This document shows positions 8,601 to 12,706 of a stretch of 23,353 nt of DNA, in pieces. Position 1 is the stretch's first letter. Each line of letters starts with the position of its first letter. The stretch covers positions 1 to 23,353 of the forward strand of contig BQJS01000061.1 of the NCBI GenBank assembly GCA_021604825.1, read 5' to 3'. This stretch comes from Phycisphaerae bacterium. Its GTDB lineage: Bacteria > Planctomycetota > Phycisphaerae > UBA1845. The notes under the pieces were generated by a model. That model was not told the origin of the DNA, did not search any database, and saw nothing but the letters and a program-made list of their open reading frames with translations. Both the position numbers and the translations under genes were made by a program.

Positions 8601-9190
8601 TCGGGCGCATGGACAATCCGTCGCCCCAAGCCAACGACAACTTCACCTCGAGCATGCTGGGGTATCGCGATCGACTGCTCATAGGGGCGTGGCGGGATGA
8701 TTCGACGGGTGAGGATGCCGGCGTGGTGTATGAGATCGATCTTGGGTTCGACGAAAACGCGAACGGATCGCTCGACGCCTGTGACGTGTGCGGCGACATG
8801 GATGGTGATGAAGACGTTGACGATATAGACCTTGCGGCGTTTTTGGAATCGTTCGCACAGACTGTTGGCGATAGCGCATACCTCGATCTCGCCGACTTTG
8901 ATCGCGACGGTGCTATTACGCTGATCGACTATCAATTGTGGTTTGGATGTTATCAAGCGTTTGTCGATGGAGGTGCACAATCGCGACTTGGAGATTTCGA
9001 CGGCGACGGTGACGTCGACCAACTCGATTACGCCGCGTGGTTGGATTGCTACGATGGTCCAGCCGAATTTCCAAAACCAAGCGAGCCGCGGACGGTTGAA
9101 TCGTGTATCGCCGCGTTTGACGCCGATAATGATGGCGATCTGGATATGAGCGATTTCGCCGAGATTCAAACTGCAGAGACTGCCAATTGA
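2693..9190 (+). CDS. Giant secreted multidomain subtilase (S8 protease, Cys/Asp repeats, beta-helix, propeller, dockerin-like tail)
   Basis: A 2165-residue secreted protein. Residues 1-28 are a signal peptide with a likely cut after LRA. About 45-230 resemble tandem inhibitor-type propeptides. The peptidase S8 domain has catalytic Asp262 (VFDSG), His288 (HSTHVAG, with Ser for the usual Gly), oxyanion Asn400 (ASGNE) and Ser499 (CGTSMATP). A KP-43-like beta domain follows to about 690. Residues 693-843 and 1361-1650 hold D-C-N-x-N-G-x-P-D-x-C repeats. Residues 844-1360 form a Pmp-like parallel beta-helix with GGA-I/V-x-N and FxxN motifs. About 1651-2027 carry seven FG-GAP/integrin-alpha-like repeats. 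Four Asp-rich EF-hand loops start at 2035, 2068, 2101 and 2143. There is no PEP-CTERM or LPXTG tail. ATG 2693 lacks a clear ribosome site; ATG 2705 is an alternative. The cohesin-like gene follows by 94 bases. An extracellular calcium-stabilised protease/adhesin is inferred; the target is unknown. Confidence 0.9.
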   Translation: MRRGMRITRRVITPMIAVALCCGGSLRAEQPVIKWRTDTVAREASSRDSALRRLESLAQRTGGSSNHFVIQFDSPLSSPERSSIGDAGIRLLKPLGANAYFAVIESSKPSFAQSPVLNRLADVIEIKSEWKRHPLLANEKKPGWIKVNLPKGDVAPGAERRRLVLNVMFHSDVSLEPDAINEVAAVGGKVISTVESINALVVDIPESRLNRLIDRDAVQWVEPPLPPLDAVNDQNRVSTQAEVAQAPPYDLDGSGVSVMVFDSGTADASHADFGGRLTPRDLAIAVDHSTHVAGTIGGDGSSSGGLYRGMAPGVIIESFGFEPNLNEIGLFANPGDIERDYRDGLSFGVAVVNNSLGTNTCANLFPCEITGDYGVTSNLLDTIVTGGLGRRLTTVFASGNERNDIGECATGHCCRCIDEGVHTPEGYRSIAPPAGAKNTIAVGAVNSDDDSATFFSSWGPTDDGRLKPDISAPGCQNDGDGGVTSTVVGGGYNTFCGTSMATPTATGVIALILQDFRAQFPTKEDPLPSTVKSLLVHNAVEVGPAGPDYQTGYGSIRAVDTIEFLRTESFAELLVESADTSGFVVEVSGESTLKVTLAWDDAPATPNVVSALVNDLDLVVIDPNGVRHYPWTLNPNVPDALAVRNAVDTINNIEQVAVDSPVPGIWTVRVVGTNVPIGPQVFSIASGPQLQPDCDLSAVPDAIQIANDPSIDCTGNGVLDVCEPDCNVNGVADSCDILAGDADDCNGNVVPDSCELASGAADDCNGNGQLDACDVIDGAPDCNANMIPDSCETDCNSNGQPDDCDIAAGSSFDCNGSLIPDECDIAAGSSNDTNVNGTPDECEGPIIYVDADAVGANLGTDWANAYIDLQSALTVAQNSGLVEEIWIAEGVYRPTAGDDRSAHFRLIDDVGVYGGFAGTETNRLQRQWRTHETILSGDIGILDDPIDNSFHIVIASDVNSNAVLDGVTITSGRATGSAQDEADVGAAIFNERGRPSINNVIFKDNFSNGEFPDGGGGAVYNIQGGDGTFSNCDFLNNESRFGGGIYVGESNPTFHRCRFENGVAVAGGGIHNTRGSQPLIDECIFRENRSVQAGAITNELFSDATIQNSVFESNHADASNLAGAILNVDSNPLVIDCVFRLNTAGALGGAVHNLRGTNTRFVHCWFEGNHVTLGSSRGGAVSNQNSIIFVENCLFMDNEVLLDGGALYAVTSEISVQSSTFVGNRAQTGGAINILRGVVHVENSILVENQAINGSQVAVIDNSSADFAHCNLEGGPDGIFQFASTLTFGAGMLDADPMFVETFAFSHLLSQSAAGQLQDSPCVNAGSIGAMDLGLNLRTTRTDGLGDDGVVDMGYHHPLPDCNTNGVPDFEDIASGTSVDCGNDGNGIPDECESDCDTNGIVDSCEIQTGAQRDCDLDLLPDNCVPFIDCDLNGVFDACDIVDGVHEDCDANAVPDVCQPDCDGDQMPDACELIPLGLSHDCNSNAIPDECDIDSELSLDCDANGQPDECQPDCNSNAIADRCDIQSGLDEDCNSNGIPDQCDIANGESFDADGDGEPDECGIDCNQNGIADLFDVASGSSSDCDLNGVPDECQPDCNQNDVADICDLSGFFSLDCDANGVPDECDIASGGFDDCNSNGTPDVCELSGGAFSRVFSNPSVETQFSFPSALAMSDEQYLIGSAGDVALADGAGRAFLYEAETGELEHVFESPTPTEGEAFGASVFFTSEHIWIGAPGAAGNFENEGAVYVFDAATYGFEFAIANPSPAENDQFGGAAISIGDAVIVGARLDDTASNNSGAVYVFNTSSGSFERAIPNPTGQSTDLFGSTLAEAAGYLIVGVPRDDSQIVNSGIVQVIDVDTGSVVQTIQNPSPHSSDGFGSAVAGMGGNIVIGAPLDDTDGDNVGIAYLADAATGSILQTLHNPNPVEADQFGHDAATVGARAIVGVLLADVGAENAGSLIVFDALSGLPVGRMDNPSPQANDNFTSSMLGYRDRLLIGAWRDDSTGEDAGVVYEIDLGFDENANGSLDACDVCGDMDGDEDVDDIDLAAFLESFAQTVGDSAYLDLADFDRDGAITLIDYQLWFGCYQAFVDGGAQSRLGDFDGDGDVDQLDYAAWLDCYDGPAEFPKPSEPRTVESCIAAFDADNDGDLDMSDFAEIQTAETAN
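4769..5221 (+). repeat. First block of DCNxNGxPDxC coding repeats (9 units)
   Basis: Nine tandem units of consensus D-C-N-x-N-G-x-P-D-x-C-[DE] fall at residues 693-843 of the giant protease. Two spacings are mixed: a short form of about 13 residues and a long form of about 19 in which D-I-x-x-G-x-x follows. The Asp/Asn spacing resembles calcium-binding thrombospondin type-3 or EF-hand-like loops, and the two Cys per unit could form disulfides outside the cell. At DNA level the copies are diverged, so recombination between them is probably limited. The last unit has lost its first Cys. Confidence 0.8.
6773..7643 (+). repeat. Second block of DCNxNGxPDxC coding repeats (17 units)
   Basis: About seventeen units of the same D-C-N-x-N-G-x-P-D-x-C family as at 4769-5221, at residues 1361-1650 of the giant protease, between the beta-helix and the propeller. 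Short units ending in Q-P (for example DCDANGQPDECQP) are interspersed among longer units ending in D-I-x-x-G. One unit (DADGDGEPDECG) lacks the first Cys and two lack the second Cys (PDFEDI, ADLFDV). The blocks act as stalk-like separators between folded domains. Confidence 0.8.
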
Positions 9191-9284
9191 GGATGCTAGG
9201 ATCGATATACTTATGCGTTGACTGTCCAATTGGGAGTTGGGCGATCAATGGCGATGCCGCAAGGGGAATGGAGAGAGCAGGCCA

Positions 9285-9836
9285 ATGATGATTGAATCAA
9301 GAAGGTGTGCGGTTGGGCTGTGCTTGCTGGCGACACTTTTTATTGCGTCTACGGCGCGGGCGACTGTGACCGTGTCGCTGGAACTTCCGTCCGTTGCTCC
9401 CGTTGTCGGAGAAACGTTTGACGTTCAAGTCGTTGCGGACTTGCCCAATCCGATCCTCGGGTGGGGTTTGGATTTTGGAATCTTATCACCAGCCATCGCC
9501 ACATTGACGAACGTTCAGATTGGGGACTCGTGGCTTCCCATCGCAACTTCCGACGGTGATGGATTGGGTGGCGTGGCGTTTCCCGGGCCGATTAGCGGCG
9601 CTGGGGTCGTCCTCGCGACGGTTACGCTGGAGGCGACGGCTGAGGGTACTTCGGATTTGCTCATTGGCGACGACCATCTGATCGATCTGACCGAAGGGTT
9701 TGCGCTGGCCCCGGACGGATTTGCGGCGGTTGATTACGTTTCATCATCTATCACAATTGTACCGGAACCGACTTCGTTAGGATCATTGTGCGTTCTGATT
9801 GGGTTGGCATTGCGGCGGCGTCGTTGTGTCGCGTAG
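9285..9836 (+). CDS. PEP-CTERM protein with a cohesin-like domain
   Basis: A 183-residue exported protein. Residues 1-26 form a signal peptide ending STARA. The body reads like a cohesin fold: VTVSLELPSVAPVVGETFDV at the start, then GWGLDFGI, and later GAGVVLATVTLEATAEGTS, the usual order of strands in cohesin-type domains. It ends in a PEP-CTERM signal, VPEPTSLG followed by a hydrophobic helix and RRRRC, the tag recognised by an exosortase that anchors proteins to the envelope. ATG 9285 (or 9288) was chosen over the frame opening at 9237 because the signal peptide starts here and GGAG lies at 9270-9273. It follows the giant protease, whose C-terminus is dockerin-like, by 94 bases in the same direction, suggesting a docking partner. 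The PEP-CTERM call is firm; the cohesin call is by pattern and needs a profile search. No exosortase gene lies in the window. Confidence 0.8.
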   Translation: MMIESRRCAVGLCLLATLFIASTARATVTVSLELPSVAPVVGETFDVQVVADLPNPILGWGLDFGILSPAIATLTNVQIGDSWLPIATSDGDGLGGVAFPGPISGAGVVLATVTLEATAEGTSDLLIGDDHLIDLTEGFALAPDGFAAVDYVSSSITIVPEPTSLGSLCVLIGLALRRRRCVA

Positions 9837-9863
9837 CGCTGAATTGGCTCGAAAGTAACTTCA

Positions 9864-10580
9864 ATGACTTCGGTCTTTCTGACGGCCCACTGGCGAGACA
9901 TCACCATGGCCAACTACGTGGTCGATCCGTCGATTCTTCAAGACTTTATTCCGCATGGCACCGAACTCGACACTTGGCAGGGTGACGCATACGTCAGCTT
10001 GGTCGGATTTCTGTTTGAGAAGTCGGCGATATTTGGTGTTCCGATCCCGTTTCATGGTCTCTTTGAAGAGGTGAATCTAAGATTCTACGTCCGCCGCAAG
10101 GTTCAAAGCGAATGGCGTCGCGGCGTTGTGTTCATTAAAGAGTTCGTTCCGAAGGCGGCTGTCACACTCGTGGCCCGGCGGGTCTATCGTGAAAACTACG
10201 CAACCGTTCCGATGGATCATCAATTGAAACTCGATGCCGACGGACGCTGCCTTGTAGCTACCTACCTATGGGGAACGGACGATGGGGCGTGCCGAATGAA
10301 CGTTGACCTTCGAGGGGCGACCGACGCAAGCGAAGACCAGCGGGCGCGGTTCTTCGCAGATCATTACTGGGGTTATTCACGACGTGATGAAGCAACGACG
10401 ATTGAGTATCACGTGACGCATCCGCCTTGGCAATTGCAAGCGCCCGTTTGTTTTGAGTTGCACGGCAACGTTGCGTCGATGTATGGTGAGGTCTTCGCTG
10501 AAGTGATCGCCCAACCCCCACAATCGGTTATCTTCACGGAAGGGTCCAAGGTTAGCGTGCATCGCGGGCGAGCCCTCTGA
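9864..10580 (+). CDS. DUF2071 / YqjF-like protein
   Basis: A 238-residue protein of the DUF2071 (YqjF-like) family, of unknown biochemical function. The N-terminus follows the family pattern closely: FLTAHWRDITMANYVVDP, then LQDFIPHGTELDTWQGDAYVS and VGFLFEKSAIFGVPIPFH, and later NLRFYVRRK and GVVFIKEFVPK. I see no signal peptide or membrane segment, so it is probably cytosolic. The start at ATG 9864 is supported by the family N-terminus, although only weak purine-rich sequence precedes it. It begins 27 bases after the PEP-CTERM gene, and its stop overlaps the start of the DCC oxidoreductase gene as TGATG, so the two are probably translated together. The fold family is thought to bind small ligands, but nothing here shows a ligand. 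Confidence 0.85.
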   Translation: MTSVFLTAHWRDITMANYVVDPSILQDFIPHGTELDTWQGDAYVSLVGFLFEKSAIFGVPIPFHGLFEEVNLRFYVRRKVQSEWRRGVVFIKEFVPKAAVTLVARRVYRENYATVPMDHQLKLDADGRCLVATYLWGTDDGACRMNVDLRGATDASEDQRARFFADHYWGYSRRDEATTIEYHVTHPPWQLQAPVCFELHGNVASMYGEVFAEVIAQPPQSVIFTEGSKVSVHRGRAL

Positions 10581-11077
10581 TGAAAAATCAAAACGAAAAT
10601 CGCCCGACGCTTGGCCCGCCGAACCCAGAAATTTGTGCGGATAGTTTCATCGACTCAGATTCAGCAGACGGCGATTGGGACGAGCAGATCCGTGGATGGT
10701 TATTGTACGATGAGTCATGCGGTTTCTGCGATCGATGGGTTCATTTTTGGAAACCCGTGCTTGCCAAGCGCGGGTTCAAAGTCCAGCCGCTTCAGAGTGA
10801 ATTCGCGAAAACGCACGTTTCACTTCCGGACGACGCTATGCTCAGCGAGTTTCGACTTTTGGTTGCGGACGGCCAACTCGTCGAAGGAGCCAACGCCTAT
10901 CGCTACGTGATGCGGCGAATCTACTGGGCTTATCCACTGTATGTCATTTCGATCCTGCCGGTGTTTTCGCTCTTGTTTGATTTCGGATATCGATGGTTCA
11001 GAGACCATCGGCATCAGGTCTCGAAAGCATGCCGACTGCCTCCCGCCGAGGGTAAGTTAACCAGAAAATCCAGATAG
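10580..11077 (+). CDS. DCC family thiol-disulfide oxidoreductase (DUF393)
   Basis: A 165-residue protein of the DUF393 or DCC family, named after the Asp-x-x-Cys-x-x-Cys motif. Here the motif is LLYDESCGFCDRW, with Cys47 and Cys50 as the presumed redox pair. Family traits that follow are a hydrophobic region near residues 110-135 (ANAYRYVMRRIYWAYPLYVI) and FDFGYRWFRDHRHQVSK near the C-terminus. The first 38 residues are a polar, low-complexity extension rich in Asn, Asp and Ser that is unusual for this compact family. The gene starts within the stop codon of the DUF2071 gene (TGATG), a sign of translational coupling. The family is thought to be thioredoxin-like, but substrates are not established. 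It converges with the STAS gene, with a 63-base gap and only a weak possible hairpin between. Confidence 0.85.
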   Translation: MKNQNENRPTLGPPNPEICADSFIDSDSADGDWDEQIRGWLLYDESCGFCDRWVHFWKPVLAKRGFKVQPLQSEFAKTHVSLPDDAMLSEFRLLVADGQLVEGANAYRYVMRRIYWAYPLYVISILPVFSLLFDFGYRWFRDHRHQVSKACRLPPAEGKLTRKSR

Positions 11078-11140
11078 ACGGCGAACATTCGACCGTGAGT
11101 GAGCCCGGCAGGAATCAACCAAGGTCGGAAACTTTGAAAC

Positions 11141-11515
11141 TCAGATGGTGGGCTTGGACTTGAGGACGTCTTCCAAGCTGAAATGAAGTTCGAGGATACG
11201 ATGCAACTGAGTTACGCGGATGGTGTCGGTGATCCGTTTGTGAACGTTAATCAACGCGATCCGCCGTTTCTCAAATGAGAAGCTCTTGCTCATCTGCACG
11301 AGGGCACCCAAGGCGACGCTGGGGGCAAAACGCACTTTGGCCAGGTCCAGCACAATGGGGACGTTCGTACGTGTGGCGGCTTCTCCTAGTACAAAGTCGA
11401 CCAGTTCTCGGGTCGATGACTCGTCCAGAGACTTGCTTTGGACCTCAATGATGAGGGCTTCGTCGTGTGGTTGAACGATGGCGTTGGCTGGCTGTTCCAT
11501 GACAGGATCATCCAT
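11141..11515 (-). CDS. STAS-domain protein (anti-sigma factor antagonist-like)
   Basis: A protein of about 124 residues consisting of one STAS domain, the fold used by anti-anti-sigma factors such as SpoIIAA and RsbV to bind anti-sigma kinases. Visible are an N-terminal beta strand (ALIIEVQSKSLDES), the central strand PIVLDLAKVRFA, the phosphosite region PSVALGALVQM and the C-terminal RRIALINVHKRITDTIRVTQLHRIL with a final short helix. In SpoIIAA-type proteins the phosphosite is D-S-[ST]-G-L-G; here it is P-S-V-A-L-G, so the serine (Ser66) remains but the Asp and the Gly are changed. The frame is open to 11578; ATG 11515 is chosen because the extra 21 residues look unlike the family, and ATG 11500 also works. 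No clear ribosome site is seen at any of them. No partner kinase or sigma factor lies nearby. Confidence 0.75.
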   Translation of the reverse strand: MDDPVMEQPANAIVQPHDEALIIEVQSKSLDESSTRELVDFVLGEAATRTNVPIVLDLAKVRFAPSVALGALVQMSKSFSFEKRRIALINVHKRITDTIRVTQLHRILELHFSLEDVLKSKPTI

Positions 11516-11704
11516 CGTGTTGGACGGGATGTCAACGATGTTGTTGTAAGGAAGCGAATGACAGGGCGACCACGCCATGTCATTTCAGGCAGCCAGCCGG
11601 CTGGAGCGTCCTTCGGAAAGGCGTCGAATTGGACTCACAGGTTTGCACTGCGAGCGTTCTGGCGGAACTGATGGGACGATGGGGGTCGCGAGTTGCATAC
11701 AATG

Positions 11705-11740
11705 AAAAAGGCAGCCAGACGAATGGATCGTCTGGCTGCC
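11705..11740 (-). terminator. Rho-independent terminator of the small PEP-CTERM gene
   Basis: A perfect 13-bp stem, GGCAGCCAGACGA (11710-11722) with its complement at 11728-11740, closes a five-base loop. On the minus strand it is followed directly by five T residues (complement of 11705-11709). It lies about 50 bases past the stop of the PEP-CTERM gene at 11793, the right place and direction for that gene. Confidence 0.85.
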
Positions 11741-11792
11741 TGAATTGGAATCATCGTATTGCTGTCTTCGGGCAAATCGCCCAATGGACGAA

Positions 11793-12476
11793 TTACTTGC
11801 GACGCCGACCAGCAAGGACTGCACAACCACCAAGCATGAGCATTAGTGATGCAGGCTCCGGGATTGCCGGGTTGGTCGGGAACTGTTTGTAGTTGAATGT
11901 GACGGGGTCTTCGCCGGAGAGATCCGTGTCGATCCAAATCGCACCACCCAAGAGGCCCGGGGTGAACGTTCCACCGTTGGGGACGATGCCGCCTTCAACG
12001 TTAAAATCAGTCATCTTGTTGGCATCGCCAAAACCGAAGTTGTCGTCGAACGACTGCGTATTGAATGGTGATGTATCAAACCCTGCCATTTGTGAAACGT
12101 TGAACCAAGCCTGGCCACCGTCAATCAGCGCCCAGTGATAGTCGGTCCATTCAAAACCTGTGTTGTTTAGGATGTTTTCGTCATTGACCACGATACTCGG
12201 AACCGTTGTGGCGTCAGTTCCGGTTTGCGTGAATGCAATTTCGATTGGGGGGAATTGCCCAAACTCTGGACCGTCGTCAAATTGCTTGGCGATTTGAATG
12301 ACAGTTCGTTCCGAATCAGTATCGTCAACGACGAAACTGGTCACGTTCCCTGACATTACTTCTGCTTGCCAGCCGCCACCAATATCAATTGGGACTGCGA
12401 ATGCTGGCGAAGCGATAAGAACCGTTACGGCGAGAGAGAAGACGCCGCGGATTCCCGCGTTTTTGCCTTTCAGCAT
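11793..12476 (-). CDS. PEP-CTERM protein with WTDYHW domain
   Basis: A 227-residue exported protein. Residues 1-27 form a signal peptide ending ASPAFA. It ends in a PEP-CTERM signal: IPEPASLMLMLGG, a hydrophobic helix and GRRRK, marking it for exosortase-dependent envelope sorting. The body (about 45-200) is not a family I can name, but it is clearly homologous to a segment of the neighbouring giant protein: both have K-x-F-x-x-G-P-E-F, then WTDYHW (here from Trp110), then G-x-V-P, then DLSG and a final K-Q-x-P. The start is secure: AAGGAG at 12484-12489 lies seven bases upstream. It follows the giant gene on the same strand after a 230-base gap that contains a terminator, so it probably has its own promoter. 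The shared domain suggests it pairs with, copies or anchors the giant; this is inference. Confidence 0.85.
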   Translation of the reverse strand: MLKGKNAGIRGVFSLAVTVLIASPAFAVPIDIGGGWQAEVMSGNVTSFVVDDTDSERTVIQIAKQFDDGPEFGQFPPIEIAFTQTGTDATTVPSIVVNDENILNNTGFEWTDYHWALIDGGQAWFNVSQMAGFDTSPFNTQSFDDNFGFGDANKMTDFNVEGGIVPNGGTFTPGLLGGAIWIDTDLSGEDPVTFNYKQFPTNPAIPEPASLMLMLGGCAVLAGRRRK

Positions 12477-12483
12477 TTTCCTG

Positions 12484-12489
12484 CTCCTT
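12484..12489 (-). promoter_or_regulatory. Strong ribosome binding site of the small PEP-CTERM gene
   Basis: On the minus strand AAGGAG is followed by seven bases and then ATG at 12476. It fixes the start and stands out because several neighbouring genes have weak or no such site. Confidence 0.7.
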
Positions 12490-12627
12490 CCAATTGCTGC
12501 TCGACTTGGATCCAGTTGAATTGCTCAACATGGAACGAGGCCGAGTATCCTCCGAGAGAGAGTCACTTGATTGCCATGGTATCAATTGCAGATTCTCAAT
12601 ACCAGCCCGATTTACCAAAATATGACC

Positions 12628-12700
12628 AAAAAGTCCGATGATGACCGCACCGATCGAGTGAGAATTCGACCGGTGCGGCCGATCAATATATTCGGACTTT
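12628..12700 (-). terminator. Nested hairpin terminator of the giant minus-strand gene
   Basis: An inner 14-bp stem pairs 12643-12656 with 12667-12680 around a ten-base loop. An outer stem pairs AAAGTCCGA (12630-12638) with TCGGACTTT (12692-12700). On the minus strand the outer stem ends in a run of five T (complement of 12628-12632). The two imperfect pairs of the inner stem are G-U wobbles only in minus-strand RNA and A-C mismatches in plus-strand RNA, which fits a transcript coming from the giant gene that stops at 12707. Confidence 0.75.
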
Positions 12701-12706
12701 AACGGT

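Noticed and set aside
8330..9229. A 299-codon minus-strand open frame opposite the propeller and dockerin-like region
   Set aside because: The plus strand clearly encodes FG-GAP and calcium-loop motifs here; the minus frame has no recognisable features.
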